DNA of 39,181 nt from an uncultured Bacteroidales bacterium. GTDB taxonomy: Bacteria > Bacteroidota > Bacteroidia > Bacteroidales > P3. The translations under genes and the position numbers were made by a program. Under the pieces are notes generated by a model that ran no database searches, was not told the origin of the DNA, and was given only the letters and a program-made list of their open reading frames with translations. The stretch spans positions 1 through 39,181 of the forward strand of contig ONJY01000021.1 in NCBI GenBank assembly GCA_900318275.1, in the 5' to 3' direction. Below are positions 7,482-17,031 of the stretch, in pieces (position 1 is the stretch's first letter; each line of letters begins with the position of its first letter).

Positions 7482-9917
7482 TTAGAAGAAGTAGCCTATG
7501 TTGAAGTAGGCGCTGGCGCGTTTGGTGACGTCGTTCCACATAAGGTCGAAGGAGATGGGTCCGATGAGCGACTTGTAGGCGACCTCGAGGCCAAAGCCCC
7601 TGACCCACCTCTGAGTATTCGGCATATATGTTTCAAAATCGTAATCGGGCTCATCCCAATAGTAAGTGTCGCTATTGGGCCAGGTCTCGAAGAAGTAGAA
7701 ATGTTTTGGGCTATTAAAGAGGGATTTGGTATAGAGGACGTTGGCTATGGCCGAAACAAAGAAGTTCTTGCCTATGCGGTAACGCAGGTCAATACGGCCG
7801 AGGGCCATCAGGTTGTTGGCAATCATGGGGCCGGGGATGCCAATGAAGGCGAACTGCTGGTCGACATAACGGTGGTCGAAAGCGCCTCCGAACATGTTTT
7901 CATGGTATGGCAGATTGGAACTATAGTCGCGGTCGAAGAAGACACGGGCGCCGGCCGATGGCAGAATGGAGAAGCGAGAACCGATGCTGATGGCGGACTT
8001 GACATAGCTGCGAGCCGTCTTGAACGCAGGATACTGGATAGCTGCAGGATACTCAATCTCATCAAGCAGATCGCCTACCTCATCGTAGATGTAGGTCGGA
8101 TACGGTTTGGCGTATAAGTAACGCACCTCTCCTTCCAGGCCCATGGCGATACCCTTGGTGGGGAAGTAGGCATCATCACGGTTGTCGAAATCCAACGAGG
8201 CGAAGAGGCCTATCGTGGTGCTACGGTAATCGCTGCCGTCCAACTCAAAGAGACTGCGGTTGCGAATGTAATCGGGATTGACTACAGTATGCCCGATACC
8301 GCCTATTTTAAAGGTTAAGCCTGGAATGTTTGAGTAGCTGTAATAGAGGCGCAGGCGTTGCTGCACAGCCTCGTAGCTGTACGTAGTGCTGTTGCGCAAT
8401 GCAAACTGGACCTGCGAGAGCTTGTAGTCGAGGTTGAAGTCGCCGAAAGAACCGGTGGACCACATCACTCGGCCATCGATACCGAAGTTATAAGTGAAAT
8501 CAATGTCGAGCAGAGCCTTAAAACCCATCGGCCGCAGTTCGTTGTAGCCGAAATGGAAGAGGATGGCAGCGCTCTCCTCGGTGTCGAAACGGAAGCCAAA
8601 ACCGATGCGGTGGGGCTTGGCGGGTTCGAGGGTGACCTCAAGGTCGTACACATCGTCGGCGCCGGTTTTTCTGAGGATGTAATGGACATTCTTGTAGACA
8701 CCCGTGCCGCGCATGGCGCTGACGAAGGCTTCTAAGTCGTCGACGGTGCAGATGCCCCTGCGCACGATATTGTTGGTGGAATTAAGCAGTCGCATGTCTC
8801 GTCCGGAGACGCCGTGATAGTGCACCTGGCGCAATTGCACGGAGTCACCCTCGAGAATCTTGGTGGCACGAGGCGATTGGAGGTGCTTGCCGGAGTGGCC
8901 GTATTTATCCAGACGCTCCTTAATAGCCTGCAGTTCGGTATGGTGCTCGGCAGCTTGACGATAGCCACGCGCGACAAGGGAGTCGATACTCTCGGCGGTG
9001 AAGCTGAGCATGTTGTAGCCCGACACATCGGGATGGATATACACGTCGCACATATCGCGGTGCTGGTATCTGTCACCCTTGGTGGAGAGGGCCATATACT
9101 GCGACAGCATCTGAGGCAGCGACTGCAGCTTGCTGGCATTGTCGGCGAGGTCGCCGGCCACCTCGACACCGATGACGATGTCTGCTCCCATGCGTTTGCA
9201 GACGTCGACGGGGAAGTTGTTGACCAAGCCGCCGTCGGCGAGCAGGTATTTACCCCACTTCACAGGAGAGAAGATGCCGGGGATTGCCATACTGGAGCGG
9301 ATGGCCATGGGGAAAGAGCCGCTGTGTATCACCACAGAGTCGCCGGTGATGATGTCCGTAGCCACGCAGGCATAGGGGATGGGCAATTTGTTGAAGTCCA
9401 TGGAGTCGGTGTAGCCGACGCTGAGGCGACCGAAGAGGTTCTGTATGTTGCTGCTGTTGATGAGCGATGCCGGGAGCGAGTTGATGAGGTTTTCGCGGGC
9501 ATAACCCATATCGCCGGAGCCGAAAGGTACCGACAGCAATTCACGGTCGGCATAAAAGCGCTGTTCGTTGGAGAGAAGCCGACGCTCTATAGCATTGGAC
9601 ATCAAGCGTGTCCAGTCGACGCTGGAGATAACCGAGGTAAGCTCGTCGGGTTCGTAGCCGAGGGCATAAAGACCGCCGATGATGGAGCCCATGCTGGTAC
9701 CAGTGACAAAACTCACCGGTATACCCATCTCCTCAAGGTATTTGAGCACACCGATATGTGCGGCCCCCTTGGCGCCACCGCCGCCGAGCACCACGCCGAC
9801 GCGCGGGCCATGATAGGTCTGCAGGCTGTCGGCCTGCCGCCTGACAAAGGTCTGCGTCTGCGCGGAGAGCGAGAATGCCACGAGGATGGCAAATACGATT
9901 GTGATATATCTTTTCAT
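7482..9917 (-). CDS. patatin-like phospholipase fused to an Omp85-type outer-membrane barrel
   Basis: 811 residues. A signal peptide (MKRYITIVFAILVAFSLSAQ) is followed by a patatin domain at about 38-330. Its oxyanion loop is GGGGAKGAAH (45-54), the nucleophile elbow GTSMG has Ser75, and the dyad Asp228 is in DGG. A POTRA-like segment follows (about 370-440, VHYHGVSGRDMRLL...), then a C-terminal beta-barrel of the BamA/surface-antigen type (about 450-811) ending in aromatic ...YFNIGYFF. This is the layout of PlpD-like (type Vd) proteins, in which the barrel exports or displays the lipase. In Bacteroidota such proteins are common; whether the patatin part stays periplasmic or is exposed is unknown. 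It sits between a DUF4421 outer-membrane-type gene (20-nt gap) and a MATE transporter (4-nt gap). Confidence 0.92.
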   Translation of the reverse strand: MKRYITIVFAILVAFSLSAQTQTFVRRQADSLQTYHGPRVGVVLGGGGAKGAAHIGVLKYLEEMGIPVSFVTGTSMGSIIGGLYALGYEPDELTSVISSVDWTRLMSNAIERRLLSNEQRFYADRELLSVPFGSGDMGYARENLINSLPASLINSSNIQNLFGRLSVGYTDSMDFNKLPIPYACVATDIITGDSVVIHSGSFPMAIRSSMAIPGIFSPVKWGKYLLADGGLVNNFPVDVCKRMGADIVIGVEVAGDLADNASKLQSLPQMLSQYMALSTKGDRYQHRDMCDVYIHPDVSGYNMLSFTAESIDSLVARGYRQAAEHHTELQAIKERLDKYGHSGKHLQSPRATKILEGDSVQLRQVHYHGVSGRDMRLLNSTNNIVRRGICTVDDLEAFVSAMRGTGVYKNVHYILRKTGADDVYDLEVTLEPAKPHRIGFGFRFDTEESAAILFHFGYNELRPMGFKALLDIDFTYNFGIDGRVMWSTGSFGDFNLDYKLSQVQFALRNSTTYSYEAVQQRLRLYYSYSNIPGLTFKIGGIGHTVVNPDYIRNRSLFELDGSDYRSTTIGLFASLDFDNRDDAYFPTKGIAMGLEGEVRYLYAKPYPTYIYDEVGDLLDEIEYPAAIQYPAFKTARSYVKSAISIGSRFSILPSAGARVFFDRDYSSNLPYHENMFGGAFDHRYVDQQFAFIGIPGPMIANNLMALGRIDLRYRIGKNFFVSAIANVLYTKSLFNSPKHFYFFETWPNSDTYYWDEPDYDFETYMPNTQRWVRGFGLEVAYKSLIGPISFDLMWNDVTKRASAYFNIGYFF

Positions 9918-9937
9918 AATATTATGGTGTAATATTC

Positions 9938-11059
9938 TCAGAAATTAAAGACAGCCATTGCCATGAGCTTCCAGTTCATCATGAGGGTGGAGAAGTCAAG
10001 GTCGCGGAGGTTGTCGCCCTGTTTCAGGTCGGCTGCCGTTAGACCACTCTCGCTACGGAAATAGTAGAGGTTGTGCGAGTATTGCAGGCTGAAGTACCAA
10101 CGGCTCAGGGAATAGGCCAATGCAAGGCTGCCGTTGGCGTTGGGGGATATGGGGCAGCTCAGCACTATGTTGTCGCTTCCGGCCTGAACGGGGGTGGCTA
10201 TAAAAGTGTTATTGACAGAAAGCAAGGCGAAGATTGTGGCGTTGAGGGTGAGGTTGCGGAGACCTTTGCCTTTGGGACCTGTAGGGTCGCGGTGGAAGAA
10301 GACGAAGTTGTGGGAGTAGCCGACGCCGGCACTGGCCTGCAGGAACATATAGCTGCGGATGCCGGAGTTGTTGAATATCTCATCGTCCTCGGCACACGTC
10401 ATACCGGTGAGATGCATGTTGCCGCTAATCAGCATCGAGCCCGCCGACCGACGCTGCACCATGCTGCACTTGTAGGCCGCCGTGTAGGCGAACTTGCTGC
10501 GGTTGAGCGACCAATAGGCGTCGAGACCCACACGGTAGATATTGCATGGGCTGTTTGACAGACGGAGATAATTGCCGTAGTAGCGGCTGGTGTCATCAGC
10601 TATGGTGACCTCGTTGTAGGCATAGCTGTTGAGGCCATAGTAGCTGATGCCGATGCCCCACTTGTGGGCTCTGATGGCAAAGTTGAAGGTGCGGCTGGCC
10701 TTGTCGTCGGCGCCAAGGTTGATGCCGTAGCCCAAGCCAATATTGCCATAACCTATGCCAAAGCCTATACCGTTGCGCGCTTTGCCGTCGAACTCCATCA
10801 CCGACTTGCCGCGCACCCATACACTGTCGGCATAGCCGAGCGACTTTGTGTTGATGTCGTAGTTCATGCTCATGGTGGTGGAGTAGCTCTGTCTGTTAAA
10901 GTTGCCGTCGACGGAGAAACAGGCGGGGCGCTGATAGATATAGCTGCTGTCAACGACGGAGCGGGATTTGAGCCATACCACCAAGGATTCCCATAAGTTC
11001 TGCGAAGTGGCAGAAAACGACAAGGCGCAAAGAACGAGTATTACAGAGAGTCTTTTCAT
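9938..11059 (-). CDS. DUF4421 family predicted outer-membrane beta-barrel protein
   Basis: 373 residues from the chosen start. The signal peptide MKRLSVILVLCALSFSATS is followed by alternating hydrophobic/polar strands rich in Gly and Tyr (GIGFGIGYGNIGLGYG, YTAAYKCSMVQRRSAGSML) and a terminal aromatic residue (MAVFNF). These are features of the Bacteroidota DUF4421 family, presumed outer-membrane barrels of unknown function. The frame stays open to 11302, but the extra N-terminal 81 residues are Arg/Pro/His-rich and lie antisense-like inside the amidohydrolase gene. The ATG at 11059 overlaps that gene's TGA in an ATGA, typical of translational coupling, and gives a proper signal peptide, so it is the preferred start. 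Confidence 0.8.
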   Translation of the reverse strand: MKRLSVILVLCALSFSATSQNLWESLVVWLKSRSVVDSSYIYQRPACFSVDGNFNRQSYSTTMSMNYDINTKSLGYADSVWVRGKSVMEFDGKARNGIGFGIGYGNIGLGYGINLGADDKASRTFNFAIRAHKWGIGISYYGLNSYAYNEVTIADDTSRYYGNYLRLSNSPCNIYRVGLDAYWSLNRSKFAYTAAYKCSMVQRRSAGSMLISGNMHLTGMTCAEDDEIFNNSGIRSYMFLQASAGVGYSHNFVFFHRDPTGPKGKGLRNLTLNATIFALLSVNNTFIATPVQAGSDNIVLSCPISPNANGSLALAYSLSRWYFSLQYSHNLYYFRSESGLTAADLKQGDNLRDLDFSTLMMNWKLMAMAVFNF

Positions 11060-12261
11060 TGCAGTTTGATGCGGTTTTGCAGCGCCATAAGCGCATTGTA
11101 GGCGATGAGTCCGTTGGCCAGTTCCAGGCTGCGCTCGTCGACTATAAGGTTGGGGCGGTGCAGGTTGCTGAAGGGAGTACCAGGTTCGTGGATGCCAATG
11201 CGGAAATAACAGGCAGGTATCTTCTGCGCAAAGAAAGCAAAGTCCTCGGCTGTCATGCGCAGGTCGAGCCACTCTACATTCTCCTCGCCGACATAGGCGC
11301 AAGCGTTGTCATGCACCTGCTGGGTGCAAGCGTCGTCATTGAAGACGTAGGGGTAGCCGTAGTCGATAAAGAGGTCACACTCGGCACCCATAGCTTCAGC
11401 CACTCCGGTGCTGATTTTGCGTATCTTCTCATGCGCCTCAAGACGCCACTTTTCGTCGAAGGTGCGGATGATGCCCTCCATCTTCACCGTGTCGGGGATG
11501 ATGTTGGTGCGTCCACCCACCTCCTGTATCTTGCCTATGGTTAGTACCGTGGGCATCATGGGGGCGGCGTTGCGGCTTACCACCTGCTGCAGGGCGATGA
11601 CTATATGGCTGGCCACCACGATGGGGTCGACGCTGAGGTGAGGCGTGGCACCGTGACCACCGAGCCCCTTGACGGTCCAGTAGAGTTCGTCGGTCGAAGC
11701 CATATACTTGCCTTTGCGCATGCCCACCTTGCCGCAGTCCATCTCCGGCAAGCAGTGGAAGGAGTAAATCTCGTTTGCTGTCACTTCGTCGAAGAGGCCG
11801 TCCTCCATCATCATGCGTGCACCGCCAGGGTATTTCTCCTCGCTGGGCTCGAAAATAAACATAAGGCTACCGCGTATATGCTCCTTCAGCTGCAACAGTA
11901 TCTTGATGGCACCAAGGAGAGAGCAGGTGTGCATATCATGCCCACAAGCATGCATCACGCCGGGCTTCTCGCTGGCGAAGGGCAGCCCCGTGCATTCTGT
12001 TATGGGCAAGGCGTCATAGTCGGAGCGAAGCGCCACACAGTAGCTGTCTGGCTCGCAGCCACGCAGCATCGCCATAACGCCGGTCTTGCCGATACCTGTC
12101 TTAGGCTCCAGGCCCATCTCACGTAGCCGCTCGGCCACGAACTCCATGGTGCCGTACTCCTCCTGCGACAGGTCGGGGTGGCGGTGCATCCACCGACGCC
12201 ACTCTATCACCTGCTCCCGCTGTGCGTGGGCCAGACCTTTTATTTCGTCGATAAGACTCAT
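11056..12261 (-). CDS. M20 family amidohydrolase / N-acyl-amino-acid hydrolase
   Basis: 401 residues. It belongs to the M20D group (hippurate hydrolase, IAA-amino acid hydrolase, N-acyl-L-amino acid amidohydrolase). Visible motifs: LRSDYDALPI with the first conserved Asp (about 79-88), MHACGHDMHTCSLLG (about 104-118) with Cys and His metal ligands, EPSEEKYPGGARMM (about 138-151) with the catalytic Glu pair, and YSFHCLPEMDCG. A dimerisation (lid) domain lies near 180-300. It would cleave an acyl group from an amino acid in the cytoplasm (no signal peptide); the substrate is unknown. Its start overlaps the membrane-protein stop by 4 nt (ATGA) and its end overlaps the DUF4421 start in the same way. 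Confidence 0.9.
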   Translation of the reverse strand: MSLIDEIKGLAHAQREQVIEWRRWMHRHPDLSQEEYGTMEFVAERLREMGLEPKTGIGKTGVMAMLRGCEPDSYCVALRSDYDALPITECTGLPFASEKPGVMHACGHDMHTCSLLGAIKILLQLKEHIRGSLMFIFEPSEEKYPGGARMMMEDGLFDEVTANEIYSFHCLPEMDCGKVGMRKGKYMASTDELYWTVKGLGGHGATPHLSVDPIVVASHIVIALQQVVSRNAAPMMPTVLTIGKIQEVGGRTNIIPDTVKMEGIIRTFDEKWRLEAHEKIRKISTGVAEAMGAECDLFIDYGYPYVFNDDACTQQVHDNACAYVGEENVEWLDLRMTAEDFAFFAQKIPACYFRIGIHEPGTPFSNLHRPNLIVDERSLELANGLIAYNALMALQNRIKLQ

Positions 12262-13037
12262 TTCACTTTAGGCTGCTTTTTACGAGCCTTTGCGCGGGCA
12301 AAGTATACGACAAAGAACACTATCAAGAAGATGCAGCCGCGCAGCACCTCAAGGATAAGCATATAGGCAGCAACGGCTCCAATGAAGAATACCAAAGCGG
12401 TCAATATGGCCCAGCCAAACTTGTGGTTGCGCATTGTGTCGGCCACAACTTTGCCGATAGCAAAGAGCGCCAGTACCAAAAGGACGATGAGCATTATCCA
12501 GGCGGCAACGACAACATCTATGAACCATGTGATTGCCACCACGGACGCGCCGAACAGCAGTATACCGAGTTCCCACTTCCACTCTTTCCACGGCTTATTG
12601 TCGACAAAGCCCGACTCGACGGTAAGCTGGGCGGTTGTCTGCATCACAGCGTTGAGGAGGCAGTAGATGACGTGTGACAGCAGCACCCACGACAAGATTG
12701 CCAACGGCCAGCCAACATTGCCGGGACGGCAGAACCAGCCGATACTGGGCTGTCCCATAGCAGCGCCTTCCTTAAGGATAGGCATACCTGACTGGAAGCA
12801 ATAGTAGAACACGGCCACCAGCGACAGGCCCAGCAGGACATACACTTTGGGATAGTGCCGCTGCTGGTCGCGGTAACGTATCAGGTTGTTGAAGACATCC
12901 ATCACCTCGACGAGGACAAAGATAATCAACAACTGCACCAGCGGCGACAATCCAAGCGGATTGCCATGATGGATGTTCATCAAATCGGCCACATTCTGTA
13001 TGGGGCTATTCTCTGCAATGTACTGAACGATATTCAT
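12258..13037 (-). CDS. hypothetical polytopic membrane protein
   Basis: 259 residues with about six hydrophobic segments: about 32-50 (PLVQLLIIFVLVEVM), 66-82, 108-128 (WPLAILSWVLLSHVIYCLL), 155-190 (LGILLFGASVVAITWFIDVV and the following segment), 207-225 and 228-248. The C-terminus is highly basic (RAKARKKQPKVK). I do not recognise the family. It begins 11 nt after the ileS stop and overlaps the amidohydrolase start by 4 nt, so it belongs to the ileS-led transcript. Confidence 0.75.
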   Translation of the reverse strand: MNIVQYIAENSPIQNVADLMNIHHGNPLGLSPLVQLLIIFVLVEVMDVFNNLIRYRDQQRHYPKVYVLLGLSLVAVFYYCFQSGMPILKEGAAMGQPSIGWFCRPGNVGWPLAILSWVLLSHVIYCLLNAVMQTTAQLTVESGFVDNKPWKEWKWELGILLFGASVVAITWFIDVVVAAWIMLIVLLVLALFAIGKVVADTMRNHKFGWAILTALVFFIGAVAAYMLILEVLRGCIFLIVFFVVYFARAKARKKQPKVK

Positions 13038-13048
13038 GGCTTATGTTT

Positions 13049-16000
13049 TTATTGTTTCTTTATGCTTATCACGGTGCCCTTGCCGTCAATGATTTCTATG
13101 GGCTGTCCGTCGGCCACCTCGGGGGCGAACGTGAGGCTTGTGCACAGCGTCTCGGTGCAGATGTAGTCGCGATGGCGCTCAATGGCGGCATTCCATTCGC
13201 TGTCCTGCAGCACGATGACGATGCGGTCGGTGACCTCGAAGCCTTCCTTGCGGATGTTCTGGATGCGGTTCACAAGCTCGCGAGCGATGCCTTCGTCCAC
13301 TAACTCGGGGGTGAGCTGTATGTCGAGGGCTACGGTGAGACTTCCGTCGTTGGCCACCACCCAGCCGGGGATGTCCTGCGTGGCAATCTCCACGTCGCTG
13401 ATGAGCACCTCGCAGTCCTGACCGTCGACGCTGACCGTGCAGCGACCTTCGGCCTCGAGGGCGTTGATCTGCTTCTGGTCGAACGCCATGATGGCGGCGC
13501 CGAGGGCCTTCATCACCTTGCCGTAGCGCGGGCCGAGGGTCTTGAAGTTAGGCTTGATTTTCTTAACCAGCAGGTCGTTGTCGGCAGCAAGGAACTCAAT
13601 CTCCTTGACGTTGAGCTCGGAGCAGATAAGGTGCTGCACACGCTCGATCTGGGCACGCATGGCCTCATCGCGCACGGGGATGACAATCTTCTGCAGCGGC
13701 TGACGCACACGCAGGTTGCTCTTCTTGCGCAGGCCGAGCACCATGGAGCAGATCTTCTGTGCCAGCTGCATGCGCTCTTCGAGGCTCTTGTCTATCATCT
13801 CCTCGTGCACCTCGGGGAAGCCGAGATGGTGCACGCTCTCCACGTTGTGACGTTTGGTGACAGCGTTGAGGTCGAGGAACACGCGCTCGCTGAAGAAGGG
13901 CGCTATCGGGGCCATAAGGCGACTGAGTGTCTCGAGACAGGTGTAGAGCGTCTGGTAGGCGCTGACCTTGTCGTCACTCATCTCGCCACGCCAGAAACGA
14001 CGGCGGCAGAGACGCACATACCAGTTGCTGAGGTAGGCGTCGACGAAGGTGTCGATGGCGCGGCCGGCACGTGTGGGCTCATAGTCCTCCATGGCCTCGC
14101 CGACGGTCTTCACCAGCGTGTTGAGCTCCGAGAGTATCCAGCGGTCAATCTCGGGCCGCTCGGCGATGGGCAGGTCTTTCTGCGAATAGTCGAAGCCGTC
14201 GAGATTGGCGTAGAGCGCGAAGAAGCTGTAGGTGTTGTAGAGCGTGCCGAACAGCTTGCGGCGCACCTCGTCTACACCCTCCACGTCGAACTTCAGGTTG
14301 TCCCAAGGCTGGCTGTTGGTAATCATATACCAGCGGGTGGCGTCGGGACCGTATTTGCCGAGAGTCTCGAAGGGGTCGACGGCGTTGCCGAGGCGCTTGG
14401 ACATCTTGTTGCCGTTCTTGTCGAGCACCAGGCCGTTGCTGATGACGTTCTTGAACGCCACCGAGTCGAAGCACATGGTGGCGATGGCGTGTAGCGTGTA
14501 GAACCAGCCGCGTGTCTGGTCGACGCCCTCGGCGATGAAGTCGGCCGGGAACTCGGTGGCCTTCAGAGGCTCGCCCATATAGTGTATCTGGGCATAAGGC
14601 ATGGCACCGCTGTCGAACCACACGTCTATCAGGTCGGGCTCTCGGCGCATGGGCTTGCCGCTGTCGCTGACGAGGACGACGTTGTCGATATAAGGACGGT
14701 GCAGGTCGAACTTGGTGTAGTCTTCCGCGGCGTAGGGGTTCTCTTTCATGAGGCCGGCGGCAATGGCTTTGTCAATCTCCTTGCGGAGCTCGGCGACGCT
14801 GCCTATGCACTTCTCCTCTTTGCCGTCCTCGGTGCGCCAGATGGGCAGCGGGGTGCCCCAGTAGCGGCTGCGCGAGAGGTTCCAGTCGACGATATTCTCC
14901 AACCAGTTGCCGAAGCGGCCGCTGCCGGTGGCCTCGGGCTTCCAGTTGATGGTCTTGTTGAGCTCAATCATGCGGTCCTTGAGGGCCGTGGTGCGGATAA
15001 ACCAGCTGTCAAGCGGATAATAGAGTACGGGCTTGTCGGTACGCCAGCAATGCGGGTAACTATGGGTGTGCTTCTCACTCTTGAAGAGCTTGCCCTGTTC
15101 CTTGAGCATGATGACCAGCTCAACGTCGAGACTCATGTCCTTCTCGCCCTTGGTGGGGTCGTAGGCATTCTTGACGAACTTGCCGGCATACTTGCCGTAA
15201 GCCTCCTCGTCGACGTTGGCCTTCACCCATTCGGGGTCAAGGTCCTCTATCGGGGCAAAGCGGCCACGCTTGTCGACCATAGGCAGCTGCTTGCCGTCGC
15301 GGTCGAAGAGCAGCAGGTCGCCGATGCCGGCCTTCTTGGCCACACGGGCGTCGTCGGCACCGAAGGTAGGCGCAATATGCACTATGCCGGTACCGTCCTC
15401 GGTGGTCACGTAGTCGCCAAGGATGATGCGGAAGCTGCCTTTATCGGACACCTCGGTGGGCTTCACCCACGGTATCAGCTGCTCGTAGCGCATGCCCTCA
15501 AGTGCGGTGCCCTTGCACTCGGCCACAATCTTGTATTCAGGGCTCTTGCCCTCGGGGAACATCGAACCCACCAAAGCCTTGGCCATGATGATGCGGCAAG
15601 GCGTCTCCTTGTAGGGATGCGTGGTCTCGAGGGTCACGTAGTCGATATTGGGGCCAACGCAGAGGGCCGTGTTGCTAGGCAACGTCCAAGGCGTGGTTGT
15701 CCAGGCGATGGCGTAGGTGTCGACCTGGTCGCAAAGCTTGAACATAGCCACACAGGTGGTATCCTTCACGTCGCGATAGCAGCCGGGCATATTCAGCTCG
15801 TGGCTCGAGAGGCCGGTACCCGCAGCAGGGCTGTATGGCTGTATGGTGTAGCCTTTGTATAGCAAGCCCTTGTCGTAGAGTTTCTTCAGCAGGAACCACA
15901 GAGTCTCGATATACTCGTTGTTGAAGGTGATGTAGGGGTTCTTGAGGTCGACCCAGTAGCCCATCACGCGCGTCAGCTCATCCCACAACTCCTTGTATTT

Positions 16001-16375
16001 CATTACCTCCTCGCGGCAGGCGCGGTTGTAGTCGTCCACACTTATCTTCTTGCCGATGTCCTCCTTGGTGATGCCGAGGTTCTTCTCAACGCCAAGCTCC
16101 ACGGGCAGGCCGTGGGTGTCCCAGCCAGCCTTGCGGTCCACGAAGTAGCCCTTCTGCGCCTTGTAGCGGCAGAAGACATCCTTGATGGTGCGGGCCATCA
16201 CGTGGTGTATGCCAGGCTTGCCGTTGGCCGACGGGGGACCGTCATAGAATACGTATGCCGGATGCCCTTCGGTCAGCTTCTGTCCCTTCTCAAAGATAGC
16301 GTTATCCTCCCAGTATCGGCGCACATCCTCGCCGATCTTGGTCAGGTTAAGCTGCTTATACTCATTATATGCCAT
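13049..16375 (-). CDS. ileS: isoleucyl-tRNA synthetase (long, eukaryote-like type)
   Basis: 1108 residues. It charges tRNA-Ile with isoleucine and edits mischarged valine. The class I HIGH-type motif is GIHHV at about residues 55-59, within DGPPSANGKPG...; the KMSKS-type motif is KMSKR at 657-661. The editing domain carries TTPWTLPSNTALCV. The length and C-terminal extension (FEVTDRIVIVL..., ISDVEIATQDI) place it with the eukaryote-like IleRS used by Bacteroidota; enzymes of this type are generally less sensitive to mupirocin than the E. coli type (family knowledge). A canonical promoter is at 16455-16485, giving a leader of about 75 nt. It heads a run of co-directional genes with very small gaps down to the MATE gene. 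Confidence 0.97.
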   Translation of the reverse strand: MAYNEYKQLNLTKIGEDVRRYWEDNAIFEKGQKLTEGHPAYVFYDGPPSANGKPGIHHVMARTIKDVFCRYKAQKGYFVDRKAGWDTHGLPVELGVEKNLGITKEDIGKKISVDDYNRACREEVMKYKELWDELTRVMGYWVDLKNPYITFNNEYIETLWFLLKKLYDKGLLYKGYTIQPYSPAAGTGLSSHELNMPGCYRDVKDTTCVAMFKLCDQVDTYAIAWTTTPWTLPSNTALCVGPNIDYVTLETTHPYKETPCRIIMAKALVGSMFPEGKSPEYKIVAECKGTALEGMRYEQLIPWVKPTEVSDKGSFRIILGDYVTTEDGTGIVHIAPTFGADDARVAKKAGIGDLLLFDRDGKQLPMVDKRGRFAPIEDLDPEWVKANVDEEAYGKYAGKFVKNAYDPTKGEKDMSLDVELVIMLKEQGKLFKSEKHTHSYPHCWRTDKPVLYYPLDSWFIRTTALKDRMIELNKTINWKPEATGSGRFGNWLENIVDWNLSRSRYWGTPLPIWRTEDGKEEKCIGSVAELRKEIDKAIAAGLMKENPYAAEDYTKFDLHRPYIDNVVLVSDSGKPMRREPDLIDVWFDSGAMPYAQIHYMGEPLKATEFPADFIAEGVDQTRGWFYTLHAIATMCFDSVAFKNVISNGLVLDKNGNKMSKRLGNAVDPFETLGKYGPDATRWYMITNSQPWDNLKFDVEGVDEVRRKLFGTLYNTYSFFALYANLDGFDYSQKDLPIAERPEIDRWILSELNTLVKTVGEAMEDYEPTRAGRAIDTFVDAYLSNWYVRLCRRRFWRGEMSDDKVSAYQTLYTCLETLSRLMAPIAPFFSERVFLDLNAVTKRHNVESVHHLGFPEVHEEMIDKSLEERMQLAQKICSMVLGLRKKSNLRVRQPLQKIVIPVRDEAMRAQIERVQHLICSELNVKEIEFLAADNDLLVKKIKPNFKTLGPRYGKVMKALGAAIMAFDQKQINALEAEGRCTVSVDGQDCEVLISDVEIATQDIPGWVVANDGSLTVALDIQLTPELVDEGIARELVNRIQNIRKEGFEVTDRIVIVLQDSEWNAAIERHRDYICTETLCTSLTFAPEVADGQPIEIIDGKGTVISIKKQ

Positions 16376-16454
16376 ATCTATATATTATATTATATACTTC
16401 TTTTGCGTTTACAATCAAAACGTTGCCCACTTCTGTCGACAACAACACAAAAAG

Positions 16455-16485
16455 CAAAAATACAAAAAATATGCAATCCAACAAA
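16455..16485 (-). promoter_or_regulatory. ileS promoter
   Basis: Minus strand: -33 TTTG at 16485-16482, a 19-nt spacer, and -7 TATTTTTG at 16462-16455, the canonical Bacteroidota pattern. The predicted start near 16449 leaves a leader of about 75 nt with no obvious riboswitch-like structure. Confidence 0.7.
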
Positions 16486-16509
16486 ATATTTTTTTCAACG
16501 TACAACAAT

Positions 16510-16542
16510 AAAAAACCTCCCGAGCAGAAACTGCACAGGAGG
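16510..16542 (-). terminator. Rho-independent terminator after the rpmG unit
   Basis: On the minus strand CCTCC ... GGAGG encloses an inner GCAG-TTT-CTGC stem and is followed by six T. It lies about 40 nt past the DUF4295 stop and separates this small unit from the ileS promoter. Confidence 0.75.
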
Positions 16543-16581
16543 CCAAAACAAAAGCGTATGAAAAAAATTACTTTTGCGCGA

Positions 16582-16737
16582 TTATTTCTTCTTCAGATAT
16601 TCCTGAACATTGTCCGAAGGAACAATCTCTTCCTTGAACATGTAGGCGCCGGTCTTCTCGGAGCGGACCATGCGGATGACCTTTGCAAAACTCTTACCGG
16701 TAGAGGTCTTAAGGGTAGCAACAACTTTCTTTGCCAT
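16582..16737 (-). CDS. DUF4295 small basic protein
   Basis: 51 residues: begins MAKKVVATLKTSTGKSF and ends QEYLKKK. It matches the DUF4295 family, short basic proteins encoded next to rpmG across Bacteroidota. The setting suggests an association with the ribosome, but the function is unproven. It starts 18 nt after the rpmG stop, so the two are co-transcribed, and a terminator follows at 16510-16542. Confidence 0.88.
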   Translation of the reverse strand: MAKKVVATLKTSTGKSFAKVIRMVRSEKTGAYMFKEEIVPSDNVQEYLKKK

Positions 16738-16755
16738 AGTCTAATGTCTCCTATT

Positions 16756-16944
16756 TTACTTGATTTCTTTGTGAACGGTGACCTTCTTCAGGAAGGGGTT
16801 GTACTTCTTCAGCTCCAGACGCTCCGGAGTGTTCTTTTTGTTCTTGGTGGTGATGTAACGGCTCATGCCGGCAACACCGCTGTTCTTCTGCTCGGTGCAC
16901 TCGAGGATAACCTGCACACGTGCGTCTTTATTTTTCTTTGCCAT
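16756..16944 (-). CDS. rpmG: 50S ribosomal protein bL33
   Basis: 62 residues, [19 protein letters not shown]..., with the bL33 signature [23 protein letters not shown] and C-terminal HKEIK. It is the form without the zinc-binding CxxC pairs (only one Cys remains), as is usual in this phylum. In Bacteroides the gene is usually preceded by rpmB (bL28); here no rpmB lies upstream, and the transcript begins at the promoter at 17032-17062 with a leader of about 80 nt. Confidence 0.95.
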   Translation of the reverse strand: MAKKNKDARVQVILECTEQKNSGVAGMSRYITTKNKKNTPERLELKKYNPFLKKVTVHKEIK

Positions 16945-17031
16945 GACTGTTATTGTTTTTCTTCGTTATCTGACTGATACCCAAAACGAAAAGAGCATCA
17001 ACAATTCATTATTGGGCACTCAAATCGGCTG

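Noticed and set aside
11060-11302. N-terminal extension of the DUF4421 protein
   Set aside because: It overlaps the amidohydrolase, is Arg/His/Pro-rich, and would hide the signal peptide that begins at 11059.
14582-15862. 426-codon open frame on the plus strand
   Set aside because: Antisense shadow of ileS; low-complexity Val/Ala/Leu/Gly composition.
16376-16450. Riboswitch or T-box in the ileS leader
   Set aside because: The leader is about 75 nt, AT-rich and without the conserved T-box sequence; T-boxes are not expected in this phylum.
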